A stretch of 64,000 nt of DNA. Origin: Sphingomonas phyllosphaerae 5.2 (GTDB lineage: Bacteria > Pseudomonadota > Alphaproteobacteria > Sphingomonadales > Sphingomonadaceae). Below, piece after piece: positions 16,935 to 26,157 of the stretch. Position numbers and translations under genes: made by a program. The stretch covers positions 3,382,501 through 3,446,500 of the forward strand of contig NZ_ATTI01000001.1 of assembly GCF_000419605.1 (NCBI RefSeq). The letters are read 5' to 3'. The notes beneath the pieces are model-generated. The model made no database searches. It was not told where the DNA came from and saw only the letters and a program-made list of their open reading frames with translations. How positions within the stretch are numbered: position 1 is the stretch's first letter; every line of letters begins with the position of its first letter.

Positions 16935-17497
16935 GCCGCCGCGCGCTCCTTCAACAACGTTCCCAGCAGCGCCAGGCCGCCCAGGCAATAGGCCGCGCCG
17001 CCTGCCACCAGCATCACCACCCCGCCGAGTTGCTGGTCGGCCAGCGCGTCCAGCCCAGGCGCGGGATGCATTGCCATCATCGCATAGAGCGGCCGCGGCG
17101 CGAGCCCGATCAGCGCACCCAGCAAGGTCATGTGCATCGACGTCAGCAGCAACGCCGCCACCCCCGCAGCGGGATGCGCCAGCGCCGCACGCCACAAGGC
17201 GATGCCGACACCCAGGAACATCGCTTGCTCGACCAGCGCCACGGCCATGTGCGCATCCGCAAGCGCGCGCACCGCGGGCGCGTGCCAGGCCCAGACCACG
17301 ACGAACTCCACCATGGCCCAGCCGAGCGGCGCCCCACCGCTGCCGCCCCCGCCAACCCTCCGCTTCGCCAGCCCGAAGGCCAGGACCGGCGCGGCCACCG
17401 CCACCGCACCCATATGCGCGGCCATGTGCCCGGTCATGCCCAGCCCGGCGAACGCCAGCGCGGTCGTCGCCAGCGCGAGAAGCACCCCCGCGATCAC
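16931..17497 (-). CDS. Cytochrome oxidase assembly protein, CtaG/caa3 family
   Basis: The 188-residue polytopic membrane protein has about five TM segments with conserved histidines in MTGHMAAHMG, WAWHAPAVR and LLTSMHMTLLG, which suits copper handling during CuA or CuB assembly. It corresponds to the Bacillus-type CtaG (caa3) family, not the Cox11 type. GTG 17497 overlaps the stop of the preceding gene as GTGA. The protein appears shorter at the N-terminus than the usual family length, so it may be a compact version. Confidence 0.78.
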   Translation of the reverse strand: MIAGVLLALATTALAFAGLGMTGHMAAHMGAVAVAAPVLAFGLAKRRVGGGGSGGAPLGWAMVEFVVVWAWHAPAVRALADAHMAVALVEQAMFLGVGIALWRAALAHPAAGVAALLLTSMHMTLLGALIGLAPRPLYAMMAMHPAPGLDALADQQLGGVVMLVAGGAAYCLGGLALLGTLLKERAAA

Positions 17498-17901
17498 CGG
17501 CAATCCGTCAGCATCAGCGCGGGCGCGGCGGTGAAGATCACCGCCACGAAGCTCAACCCCGCCAGCAGCAGCGTCGAGGTCGCGAGGAAGCGCAGGCGGT
17601 CGATATCGGTGCCCTCGTCGTGCGGCGCCGGGTCGCCGGGGGTGCGGGATTGCACCCACGCGATCCACCCGGATGCGACGATGATCGCCAGCGCCGCCAC
17701 CGTCCCGATCACGAACGCTGTCGTGAAGCGCGGAAAGGCGCCTTGCTTCGCGCAGCTGACCGCCACCCACAGGTAGCAGAACAGGAAATGTCCCGCCCAT
17801 ACCCCTGGCGGGACGATCAGCGTCCACAGCGTGACGCGCAGCCCGCGGACGCGGTGCCGCAACCCCCGGCGCTCGGGGCCGTGCGGCGTCTCGTTCTTCA
17901 T
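17494..17901 (-). CDS. Membrane protein of the aa3 oxidase operon
   Basis: The 135-residue protein has three predicted TM segments (about 22-50, 62-84 and 108-132). Polar features are a Cys in WVAVSCAKQG and an acidic loop DPAPHDEGTDIDR. It overlaps both neighbours by 4 nt (ATGA start, GTGA end), which places it firmly in the oxidase operon. It may be a small accessory subunit or assembly factor. I cannot assign it to a named family. Confidence 0.75.
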   Translation of the reverse strand: MKNETPHGPERRGLRHRVRGLRVTLWTLIVPPGVWAGHFLFCYLWVAVSCAKQGAFPRFTTAFVIGTVAALAIIVASGWIAWVQSRTPGDPAPHDEGTDIDRLRFLATSTLLLAGLSFVAVIFTAAPALMLTDCR

Positions 17902-20423
17902 GCCGCCCCCGGAAAGAGGCCGATCGTGGCGTAGGTGACCAGCGCCGTCAGCGCCATGAAGTGCTGGTAGACGGTGATGTTACGCACGTCGGCATCGTAT
18001 TTCGGGGTCATCTTGCCCGCCAGGCTGCGCGCCAGCGTGTAGAGCTGCATGATTGCGCCGACGCCGGCATGCGCGGTCGTCCAGATCACCAAGGTCCAGA
18101 CGATCGCCGGATAGACGTGCAGCTTGGGCGCCAGGCCCGACAACCACGGTCCGGCCAGCCCGGCGCCGACCGCTGCCAGCGACGCCAGCGCACCCGCCGC
18201 CAGCAATCCCCGCGCCATGCCGACCGCGCCACGCGCATTCGTCTCGCGCGCCGCGACGGTCGTCAGCCATCCCGCCAGCGACACGCCAAGCGCGACCATC
18301 GGCCAGAACGTACCCGGCCCTTCCATCCCTACGCCGCTGGGCGGGAAGTTCTCATGCCGCGTCCAGAAGAAGAAATATCCGAACACCAGACCGGAAAAGG
18401 CGGTGGCGTCCGCCATCATCGTGATGAACATCGCCCACCAGCCGCTCGCCGAAACGCCGGAGATATAGAGCGGCAGCTCGATGCCGTGGCCGATCGCCTT
18501 GCTATCCTTCTCCGGGATTTCCGCGGTCCCGGTCCACAGCCACCACAGGATCATCGCCAACGTCACGACCGCACCGACGAGCGACGCCCAGTAAAGGTGA
18601 TAGGTGGTCAGGATGAAGACGCTGCCCAGCGCGACCGCGGTCAGCATCGGCTTGATGCTCGGCCCGCCCAGCCGCACCACCTGCACGGGACGCGCATCGA
18701 GCACGCTGGTGACGATCGTCTCGCGCCGTCCCTCTTCGGCGTCCGGCAGGAAGAACCGCCCCTCATCGACCTTGGCGACGAAGTCCTTCTGATCCCAGAT
18801 CGGATAACGGCTCTCGATCAACGGCACCGAACGGACACCCCAATCTTCGTCGTCGGGATGCGCCAGCCATTCCAGCGTGCCAGCATCCCACGGATTGCGC
18901 GGCGACTTCTTTCGTCGCGGGCTCAGCATCAGGTCGACGCACACGATCGCCACGCCGGTTGCGAACACCCACGATCCGATCGTCGAGGCCATGTTCAGCC
19001 CACCGATCCCCAGTTCCGCCGGATAGGTGAACACGCGCCGCGGCATCCCCAGCAGGCCGGAAAAGTGCATCGGAAAGAACGTCAGGTTCGCGCCGCCGAA
19101 CAGGAACCAGAAAGCGGTGCGCCCCATCCGGTCGGACAGCTTCTTGCCGGTGATCAGCGACCAGTAATAATATAGTCCGCCGAACAGCGGGATCAGCGTG
19201 CCGCCGATCAGCACGTAGTGCAGGTGCGCGACGATGAAGTAGGTGTCGTGCGCCTGCCAGTCGAACGGTGCGATCGCCACCATCACGCCGGTGAGTCCGC
19301 CGATCACGAAGATCGCGATCGACCCCGTCACGTACAGCAGCGGCGTCGACCAGACCACGCGCCCGGCCCACATCGTCGCGATGAACGCGAAGATCTGAAT
19401 GCCGGTCGGGATCGCCACCGCCTCCGACGCCGCCGAGAAGAACGCCAGGCTGATCTTGGGCAGCCCGGTCGTGAACATGTGGTGCACCCACAGCCCGAAC
19501 GACAGGAACGCCGTGCCCACCGCCGCCAGCACGATCCACGGGTAACCCAGCAGATGCCGCCGCGCGAAGGTCGGCACGATCATCGCGAACAGCGCGATGG
19601 ACGGCAGGAAGACGATGTAGACTTCCGGGTGGCCGAAGATCCAGAACAGGTGCTGCCACAGGATGGGGTCGCCGCCCTTGGCCTGGTCGAAGAACGGCCA
19701 GCCGAGCAACCGCTCCATCTCGAACAGCACGTCGCCCGCGATCAATGGCGGGAAGGCGAACAGGATCATCACCGCCACAACCAGGATGTACCAGGCGTAG
19801 AGCGGCATCAGGTTCAGCCGCATCCCCGGCGGGCGGCATTTCAGCACCCCGACAATCAGCTCCACCGCCGCCGCCACCGACGACACCTCGATGAAGCTGA
19901 GGCCCAGCATCCAGATGTCGGCGCCCAGCCCGCTCAGGTCGGTGCGGGTCGTGAACGGCGGATACATGAACCAGCCGCCATCCGGCGCGACGTTGAAGAA
20001 GATCGAGCCGGTGACGAACACGCCGCCGATCAGGAAACTCCAGTAACCGAACGCGGACAGTCGCGGGAACGGCAGATCGCGTGCGCCCAGCAGCTGGGGG
20101 AGCAGGATGATCGAGACCGCCTCGAACATCGGCACCGCGAACAGGAACATCATCATCGACCCGTGCAGCGTGAACAGCTGGTTGAAGGTCGCGGGTGAGA
20201 CAAGGTCGTTGTCGGGAACGGCGAGCTGTGCGCGCATGATCATCGCCAGCACGCCCGCGAACAGCATGAAACCGAACGCGGTCAGCGTGTACCACACGCC
20301 GACCTGGTTGTTGTTCGTGTCGGTCCAGCGGAAGAACCAGCCGCTCGGCGGCTTCCACACCGCGCGCAGCCGCTCTTCCTGCGCGGCGCGAAGGGCCGGA
20401 TCGTCCTGCGCGTGGAGACTCAT
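17898..20423 (-). CDS. Cytochrome c oxidase fused subunits I and III
   Basis: The 841-residue protein joins an aa3-type catalytic subunit I (about 25-550) to a subunit III-like domain (about 620-841). Subunit I shows WIFGHPEVYIVFLP with the CuB His and cross-linked Tyr, the HH pair in LWVHHMFTTG, and VAHLHYVLIGG with the heme a3/heme a histidines. The glutamate in HPEVY is typical of A-family proton pumps. The fused C-terminal part carries FSGLVFGYFFFWTRHENFPP, as in subunit III. It reduces O2 to water using electrons from subunit II. ATGA overlaps join it to genes on both sides. Confidence 0.95.
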   Translation of the reverse strand: MSLHAQDDPALRAAQEERLRAVWKPPSGWFFRWTDTNNNQVGVWYTLTAFGFMLFAGVLAMIMRAQLAVPDNDLVSPATFNQLFTLHGSMMMFLFAVPMFEAVSIILLPQLLGARDLPFPRLSAFGYWSFLIGGVFVTGSIFFNVAPDGGWFMYPPFTTRTDLSGLGADIWMLGLSFIEVSSVAAAVELIVGVLKCRPPGMRLNLMPLYAWYILVVAVMILFAFPPLIAGDVLFEMERLLGWPFFDQAKGGDPILWQHLFWIFGHPEVYIVFLPSIALFAMIVPTFARRHLLGYPWIVLAAVGTAFLSFGLWVHHMFTTGLPKISLAFFSAASEAVAIPTGIQIFAFIATMWAGRVVWSTPLLYVTGSIAIFVIGGLTGVMVAIAPFDWQAHDTYFIVAHLHYVLIGGTLIPLFGGLYYYWSLITGKKLSDRMGRTAFWFLFGGANLTFFPMHFSGLLGMPRRVFTYPAELGIGGLNMASTIGSWVFATGVAIVCVDLMLSPRRKKSPRNPWDAGTLEWLAHPDDEDWGVRSVPLIESRYPIWDQKDFVAKVDEGRFFLPDAEEGRRETIVTSVLDARPVQVVRLGGPSIKPMLTAVALGSVFILTTYHLYWASLVGAVVTLAMILWWLWTGTAEIPEKDSKAIGHGIELPLYISGVSASGWWAMFITMMADATAFSGLVFGYFFFWTRHENFPPSGVGMEGPGTFWPMVALGVSLAGWLTTVAARETNARGAVGMARGLLAAGALASLAAVGAGLAGPWLSGLAPKLHVYPAIVWTLVIWTTAHAGVGAIMQLYTLARSLAGKMTPKYDADVRNITVYQHFMALTALVTYATIGLFPGAA

Positions 20424-21256
20424 TTCAACTGCTCCAGCCAGCGCGCGATCGTCGCGGCGTCATCGTTCGTCATCTGCGGATAGGTGGGCATCCGCGCGCC
20501 GGGCTTTACGGTCGGGGCATGCCTGATGAAGCGCACCAGGTTGGCCTGCGTCATCGGCTGGATGCCGGCGCCCAGCGCGGCGCGCGTCCCGATATGCGTC
20601 AGGTCCGGCCCGATCGCGGCCGCGGACAGCCCGCGTACCTGATGGCATCCGCCGCAACCGTTCGCCGCGAACAATCGGGCGCCGTCACCGCCGACGCGCG
20701 CCGGCGCGCGCTGTCCCGCCAGCCACGCGTCGAATGCCGCGGGCTCCATCGCGACGACATCGAACGCCATCAACGCGTGGCTCAGGCCGCAGAACTCGGC
20801 ACACTGGCCGCGAAAGCGCCCGGCACGCGTCGCGTGGACGACCAGCTTGTTCGTGCGCCCCGGCACCATGTCCATCTTGCCGGCAAGCCCGGGCACCCAG
20901 AAACTGTGGAGCACGTCGCCCGCCTCCAGCAGCAGTTCGACGTTCCGGCCGACCGGCACGCGCACTTCGTTGGCGCCGTCGACCGGAATCGCGCCCGACG
21001 GCTGGTATCGGACCCGCCACCAGAATTGCTCGCCTTCGACCTTAATGCGCAGGTCGTCGGCCGCTACCGCGATCGGCCGCATCGCCGGCAACGTGGACAC
21101 CAGCAACGTCAGCAGCACGACGGTCGGCACCACCCCGCCCGCCCACAGCACCAGCCGCATCCCCTGCCGGTGGGTAAGCGCGCCCTCGCGCGATCGACCG
21201 GCGACGATCATCAATCCGGCAAGTGCGGTGGCGATCACCACCGCCCCCAGCACCAT
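20420..21256 (-). CDS. coxB: Cytochrome c oxidase subunit II with C-terminal heme c
   Basis: The 278-residue reading has TMs at about 2-20 and 35-57, the CuA domain (His117, then CAEFCGLSHALM giving Cys152, Glu154, Cys156, His160, Met163) and a class I cytochrome c domain with Cys201-Cys204-His205. It is thus a caa3-like subunit II taking electrons from soluble or membrane cytochromes. The start is doubtful. The frame stays open upstream and encodes GRQSAFTTFGREAAWLAG, which looks like the conserved N-terminus, but no ATG, GTG or TTG is there. An ATT at 21334 with GGGGG five bases upstream is one candidate. Confidence 0.9.
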   Translation of the reverse strand: MVLGAVVIATALAGLMIVAGRSREGALTHRQGMRLVLWAGGVVPTVVLLTLLVSTLPAMRPIAVAADDLRIKVEGEQFWWRVRYQPSGAIPVDGANEVRVPVGRNVELLLEAGDVLHSFWVPGLAGKMDMVPGRTNKLVVHATRAGRFRGQCAEFCGLSHALMAFDVVAMEPAAFDAWLAGQRAPARVGGDGARLFAANGCGGCHQVRGLSAAAIGPDLTHIGTRAALGAGIQPMTQANLVRFIRHAPTVKPGARMPTYPQMTNDDAATIARWLEQLK

Positions 21257-21465
21257 CCATCCCGTCAGCCCGGCCAGCCACGCCGCCTCCCTGCCGAACG
21301 TCGTAAACGCCGATTGCCGCCCCGATCCGAAAATTGTCGCCCCCTGCCAGTGCCAGACAAAGGTCGGTTGTGCAGCGTTGGTTCCTGCGGCGACGATGAC
21401 GAATTGTTGCTCTGCTTGCCGCCCGTCGCCGCGGATCGTCTGCGACAGTGCACGGTTATCCCGGC

Positions 21466-23043
21466 ATGACCGAACGACACGAACATCCCTGGTGGGAAAG
21501 CGGCACCGTCTACCAGGTCTATCCGCGCTCGTTTCAGGACAGCGACGGCGACGGAATCGGCGATCTCGCCGGGATCGAACGTCGGCTCGACCACATCGCG
21601 CGGCTGGGCGTCGACGCGATCTGGCTGTCGCCGATCTTCCCGTCGCCGATGGCCGACTTCGGCTATGACGTCGCCGATTATTGCGCGATCCATCCGATGT
21701 TCGGCGATCTCGCCGCCTTTGACCGGCTGCTTGCCGCGGCCCATGCCCGTGGACTGAAGCTGCTGCTCGATTTCGTCCCGAACCATACGTCGGACCAGCA
21801 TCCGTGGTTCGTGGCGAGCCGCTCGTCGCGCACCGATCCGAAGCGCAACTGGTACGTCTGGCGCGATCCCGCCCCTGACGGCGGGCCGCCCAACAACTGG
21901 ATCAGCGACTTCGGCGGCTCGGCGTGGGAGCATGACCCGGCCAGCGGGCAATATTATCTGCACGCCTTCCTGCGCCAGCAACCCGACCTCAACTGGCGCA
22001 ATCCGGCGGTCAAGACCGCGATGTTCGACGCGATGCGCTTCTGGTTCGAACGTGGCGTGGACGGCTTTCGCATCGACGTACTGTGGCACATCGTGAAGGC
22101 GGCGGACTTCCCCGACAATCCGGCCAATCCCTATTGGCGCCCCGGCATCACCGAGCGTGACCGGCTGATCCAGCAGCATTCCACCGACCAGCCGGAGGCC
22201 CATGCGATCGCCGCGGAGATGCGCAAGCTCGCCGACGGATATGGCGCCAAGGGTCAAGGGCGCGTGCTGATCGGCGAGATCTTCCTCCCCAACGATCGCC
22301 ACGCGCGCTGGTTCGGCACCGCCGACCGCCCGCAGGTCCACCTGCCGTTCAACTTCCAGTTGATCGAGAATGCGTGGGAAGCCGCAACGCTGCGGGAGAT
22401 GATCGCCGCGTACGAGGCGTCGCTGCCGCCGCACGGTTGGCCGAACTGGGTGATCGGCAGCCACGACGCCCCGCGCATCGCGGCGCGGATCGGCGAAGCG
22501 CAGGCCCGTGTCGCCGCAATGCTGCTGCTCACGCTGCGCGGTACGCCGACACTGTACCAGGGCGACGAACTCGGGATCGGCAAGGTCGATATCCCGCCCG
22601 ACCGTGTCCGCGATCCGCAGGAATTGCGCCAGCCCGGCATCGGGATCGGCCGCGACCGGTCACGCACGCCGATGCCATGGGACGATACCGCGCAGGCCGG
22701 CTTCTCCACCGCTGAGCCGTGGCTGCCGCTCAACCCGGACTGGCGGACCCGCAACGTCGCGGCGCAGGAACGCGATCCGGCATCGATGCTGACGCTCTAT
22801 CGCCGACTGCTGGCGCTGCGGCGGGCGCATCCCGCGCTCGCGGTCGGCGACTTCCGGTTGCTTGATGCCGCGGACGGCGTGCTCGCCTATGAGCGATGCC
22901 GTGGCGACGCGGTGCTGCGGGTGGCGCTCAACCTGACGGATGCACCGAAGCCGCTGCCTTTTACCGGCGCGGTCCTGCTGTCGACGCTCGACGGCGCGCG
23001 CGGCGACACGTTAGGTGCGAACGAGGGCATCATCTGCCAATAG
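21466..23043 (+). CDS. GH13 alpha-glucosidase/amylase-family enzyme
   Basis: The 525-residue cytoplasmic glycoside hydrolase has all clan motifs: GTVYQVYPRSF near the start, DFVPNHTS (region I), GFRID with nucleophile Asp204, GEIFLP with acid/base Glu271, and GSHDAPR with Asp334. The GDGIGDLAGI insertion is typical of alpha-glucosidases, sucrose/isomaltose hydrolases and related enzymes. There is no signal peptide. ATG 21466 is preferred over GTG 21448. The GT4 gene follows after 49 nt on the same strand, suggesting linked alpha-glucan or disaccharide metabolism. Confidence 0.9.
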   Translation: MTERHEHPWWESGTVYQVYPRSFQDSDGDGIGDLAGIERRLDHIARLGVDAIWLSPIFPSPMADFGYDVADYCAIHPMFGDLAAFDRLLAAAHARGLKLLLDFVPNHTSDQHPWFVASRSSRTDPKRNWYVWRDPAPDGGPPNNWISDFGGSAWEHDPASGQYYLHAFLRQQPDLNWRNPAVKTAMFDAMRFWFERGVDGFRIDVLWHIVKAADFPDNPANPYWRPGITERDRLIQQHSTDQPEAHAIAAEMRKLADGYGAKGQGRVLIGEIFLPNDRHARWFGTADRPQVHLPFNFQLIENAWEAATLREMIAAYEASLPPHGWPNWVIGSHDAPRIAARIGEAQARVAAMLLLTLRGTPTLYQGDELGIGKVDIPPDRVRDPQELRQPGIGIGRDRSRTPMPWDDTAQAGFSTAEPWLPLNPDWRTRNVAAQERDPASMLTLYRRLLALRRAHPALAVGDFRLLDAADGVLAYERCRGDAVLRVALNLTDAPKPLPFTGAVLLSTLDGARGDTLGANEGIICQ

Positions 23044-23092
23044 CGTCGCCACGGTGTGGACCCGGCACGGGAAGCCGAAGGGATTGTTACCA

Positions 23093-24097
23093 ATGAAGAT
23101 CGCCATGCTTGCCCCGATCGCGTGGCGCACGCCCCCGCGCCACTACGGACCGTGGGAGCTGGTGACGCACCTGCTGACCGAAGCGCTCGTCGAACGCGGC
23201 GTCGACGTCACGCTGTTCGCCACGCTCGACAGCGTCACCGCTGCCACGCTCGACGGCGTGGTACCGGCGCCTTATTCCGAAGACCCGAGCGTCGACGCGA
23301 AGGTGTGGGAACATCGCCACCTGTCGCACCTGTTCGCGCAGGCCGACCGCTTCGATCTCATCCATAACCAGGCCGACTTTCCGGCCCATGCATTCGCGCC
23401 TTTGGTCGACACGCCGATGGTCACCACCATCCACGGCTTTTCCTCGGATCGCATCCTGCCGATGTACGCGCCGTTCCAGGATCGCGTGCATTACGTAGCG
23501 ATCAGCGATGCGGACCGCCATCCGGACCTGCGCTACGCCGCCACGATCCACCATGGCATCCCGCTCGACGACTTCCGCTTCGATCCGGTCGGCAGCGACG
23601 ACCTGTTGTTCTTTGGCCGCCTCCACCCCGACAAGGGTGCCGCGGAGGCGATCGCCGCCGCCCGTGCCGCCGGCCGCGCGCTCGACCTGTACGGGATCGT
23701 GCAGGATCAGGGCTATCACGATCGCGCCGTGGCACCCGAACTCGACGCACGGATCCGCTACCACGGCGCGGTCGGCGGGGAGGCGCGAATCGCGGCACTC
23801 GGCGGCGCGCGGGCGCTCCTCCACCTCATCAACTTCGACGAACCGTTCGGATTGTCGGTGATCGAGGCACTGGCATGCGGCACGCCCGTGATCGCAGCGC
23901 GCCGCGGCTCGATGCCCGAGCTGATCGACCATGGCGTCACCGGTTTCCTGGTCGACAGCCCCGCCGAAGCAGTCGACGCGATCGAGCGCGCCGGCGAGAT
24001 CGAGCGCGCCGCCTGCCGCCGCGCGGTGGCCGAGCGGTTCAGCGTGGGGCGGATGGCCGACGCCTATATCGCGCTCTACCGCGATATCCTCGGCTGA
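23093..24097 (+). CDS. GT4-family glycosyltransferase
   Basis: The 334-residue GT-B fold enzyme has an N-terminal domain starting MKIAMLAPIAWRTPP and containing YGPWELV, and a C-terminal nucleotide-sugar domain with LLFFGRLHPDKG and the EX7E element EPFGLSVIEALACGTPVI. It would use an activated sugar donor in the cytoplasm. Its pairing with a GH13 enzyme suggests synthesis and breakdown of the same glucoside. Acceptor and donor cannot be read from sequence. It ends convergently with regA. A GCGGCC/GGCCGC hairpin (24099-24113) follows directly. Confidence 0.88.
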   Translation: MKIAMLAPIAWRTPPRHYGPWELVTHLLTEALVERGVDVTLFATLDSVTAATLDGVVPAPYSEDPSVDAKVWEHRHLSHLFAQADRFDLIHNQADFPAHAFAPLVDTPMVTTIHGFSSDRILPMYAPFQDRVHYVAISDADRHPDLRYAATIHHGIPLDDFRFDPVGSDDLLFFGRLHPDKGAAEAIAAARAAGRALDLYGIVQDQGYHDRAVAPELDARIRYHGAVGGEARIAALGGARALLHLINFDEPFGLSVIEALACGTPVIAARRGSMPELIDHGVTGFLVDSPAEAVDAIERAGEIERAACRRAVAERFSVGRMADAYIALYRDILG

Positions 24098-24156
24098 GGC
24101 GGCCGCGGGCCGCATCGGCAGCGCGTGCTCGCTTGGGTGCCGTCCCGCCCGCGTCC

Positions 24157-24687
24157 TTACAGATGCCGTTTGCCCAGCTTCCGCGCCAGCGTCCGACGAT
24201 GCATACCCAGCCGTCGCGCCGCCTCGGACACGTTGAACCCGCAATCCGCCAGCGTCTGGTGTATATGCTCCCATTCCAGCGTGCGCAGCGAGGTGGGCGG
24301 CGCGACCAGCTCGACCGACGCGTCACCTTCCTCACCCGCCTGGAACGCCGCCTCGATATCGTCGGAATTCGCCGGCTTCGACAAATAGTTGGTGGCACCC
24401 AGCTTCACGGCCTCCACGGCGGTCGCAATGCTGGCGAAGCCGGTCAGCACCACGATCCGCATCGCCGGATCCAGCGCGTGCAGGCGTGCCACGCATGTCA
24501 GGCCCGACGCATTGCCCAGCCGCAGGTCGACCACCGCATGATCGGGGCGCAGCGCGGCGACGGTCGCGTCCAGTTCCTCCGGGTCGGTGATCGCGCGCAC
24601 CTGATAGCCGCGCCGCTCGAACGAGCGCGCCAGCGTCCGCGCGAGCACCTCGTCGTCCTCGATGATCAGCAGCCGCCGCTCGGTCAT
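24157..24687 (-). CDS. regA: Redox response regulator, RegA/PrrA/ActR family
   Basis: The 176-residue regulator has a receiver (phospho-acceptor Asp54, Lys104) and a C-terminal Fis-type helix-turn-helix (NVSEAARRLGMHRRTLARKL). In alphaproteobacteria RegA controls oxidases, cytochromes and carbon/nitrogen fixation in response to electron flow. ATGA overlap with regB shows coupled translation. Its place next to the cyo operon and close to the aa3 operon suggests both are targets, though no binding site can be proven here. Confidence 0.93.
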   Translation of the reverse strand: MTERRLLIIEDDEVLARTLARSFERRGYQVRAITDPEELDATVAALRPDHAVVDLRLGNASGLTCVARLHALDPAMRIVVLTGFASIATAVEAVKLGATNYLSKPANSDDIEAAFQAGEEGDASVELVAPPTSLRTLEWEHIHQTLADCGFNVSEAARRLGMHRRTLARKLGKRHL

Positions 24688-25985
24688 GCCCCCTCCTCCG
24701 GGATCGAGATCGCGGCGATCGGCAGCGTCAGCGTCACCTCGCCGCCCCCGCCGTCGCGATTGCGCGCCGACACGGTGCCCCCCAGCGTTCGCAGCACGTT
24801 TACCGCGAGGAACAGCCCCAGCCCGGCACCGCGCCGCGTCTTGGTGCTCAGGTAGGGCTTGCCGAGCCCGTCGAGGATCGCGGGCGCGAAACCGCGCCCG
24901 TCGTCGCGCACCGACAGCACCAGCCGGTCGCCGTCCCACCACGCGCACAGTGCCACCTTCCGCCCGCCCGCCTCCACGGCATTGTCGAGCAGGTTGGTGA
25001 TCGTCTGCGCCAGCGCCCGGTCGGCAACGATCCGCGGGTCGCCGGTCATCAGATGTTCGTAGGCGGCCGCGACCTGCGTCTTGCCACGCCAGTCGCCGAC
25101 GATCCCCGAAAGGAACGTCTTCAGTGTCGTGCGCACCGGCGCGTTGCCGCGCACCTCGCCGGATGCGAGCAGCACCTGGCTGAGGATGTCCTTGCAGCGC
25201 GTCACCTCGGTGCGCATGTCCTCGAGGTCGGCGAGCAGTGCCGGCGACGTGGCGATCGCCGGCTCGCGCCGCCAGTCCCCCAGCATCACCGCGATCGAGG
25301 ACAGCGGTGTGCCCAGCTCGTGCGCGGCACCGCTGGCGAGCAACCCCATGCGTACGATATGCTCCTCCTCCGCCGCGCGCTGCCGTAGCGCTGCGAGCCG
25401 CGCATCGTGTTCGGAGACGTTGCGCACGATCCGCGTCACGAACAGCGCCAGCAACGTCGCGGTGAGCGTGAAGTTGAACCAGCTCCCCGCGACATACGGC
25501 CCTGACAATGACGAGGACCAGCCGGCGGGAAGCGCGAACGGCGGCGCGAAATGCGCCAGCCACGCGAACAGCGCGCTGGTCAGCGCGACCATCGCCCAGC
25601 TCGCATGCTCGCGTAGCAGCAGCGCGGCGATCACCACCTGAAGCAGGAACAGCGTCACGAACGGGTTGCCCACCCCGCCGCTCAGGTACAATTGCGTCGT
25701 CAGGCACGCCACGTCGACCAGCAGCGTCGCGAAGAGCGCGCCATAGGTAATCGGCCGCTGGCCCACGAGCTGCCCGATCGCGACGTTCAGCGCGACCAGC
25801 ACCCCAACCGCGCCCAGCATCGGAGCGAGCGGCAGATGCACGCCGACAACGAAATGGACGAGCAGGATCGTGGCAAACTGCCCGCCGACCGCCAGCCAGC
25901 GCAGGATCGACAACAGCCGCACGTTGCGCCGCCCCGCATCCTCGCGCAGCCCGGTTCCGGCGATGATATCCGATGCGGCCATCAC
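24684..25985 (-). CDS. regB: Redox sensor histidine kinase RegB/PrrB/ActS
   Basis: The 433-residue kinase has six predicted TM helices (about 25-190) and then DHp and ATPase domains. Known redox features of the family are present: the quinone-binding heptad GGVGNPF (103-109), phospho-acceptor His222 in AHELGTPLSS, and Cys264 in CKDIL, the redox-active cysteine. Catalytic motifs include NLLDNAVEAG and DDGRGF. It should lower kinase activity when the ubiquinone pool is oxidised. The 172 nt upstream contain no gene and probably its promoter. Confidence 0.94.
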   Translation of the reverse strand: MMAASDIIAGTGLREDAGRRNVRLLSILRWLAVGGQFATILLVHFVVGVHLPLAPMLGAVGVLVALNVAIGQLVGQRPITYGALFATLLVDVACLTTQLYLSGGVGNPFVTLFLLQVVIAALLLREHASWAMVALTSALFAWLAHFAPPFALPAGWSSSLSGPYVAGSWFNFTLTATLLALFVTRIVRNVSEHDARLAALRQRAAEEEHIVRMGLLASGAAHELGTPLSSIAVMLGDWRREPAIATSPALLADLEDMRTEVTRCKDILSQVLLASGEVRGNAPVRTTLKTFLSGIVGDWRGKTQVAAAYEHLMTGDPRIVADRALAQTITNLLDNAVEAGGRKVALCAWWDGDRLVLSVRDDGRGFAPAILDGLGKPYLSTKTRRGAGLGLFLAVNVLRTLGGTVSARNRDGGGGEVTLTLPIAAISIPEEGA

Positions 25986-26157
25986 CGGTCCTTACGGCGG
26001 ATCGGGCACATATTGCCAGCCGCGCATCAATGACGGACCGCGATCCCCGCATGAAGAAATCGGCGGCGCATTATGGGTCCGACGCCAGCCGACATTCCGG
26101 TTCCCGCCTCGGCCGAGTCCGGGGCGAGCGTCGACGCCGCTGCCCGGCAAACGTCTT

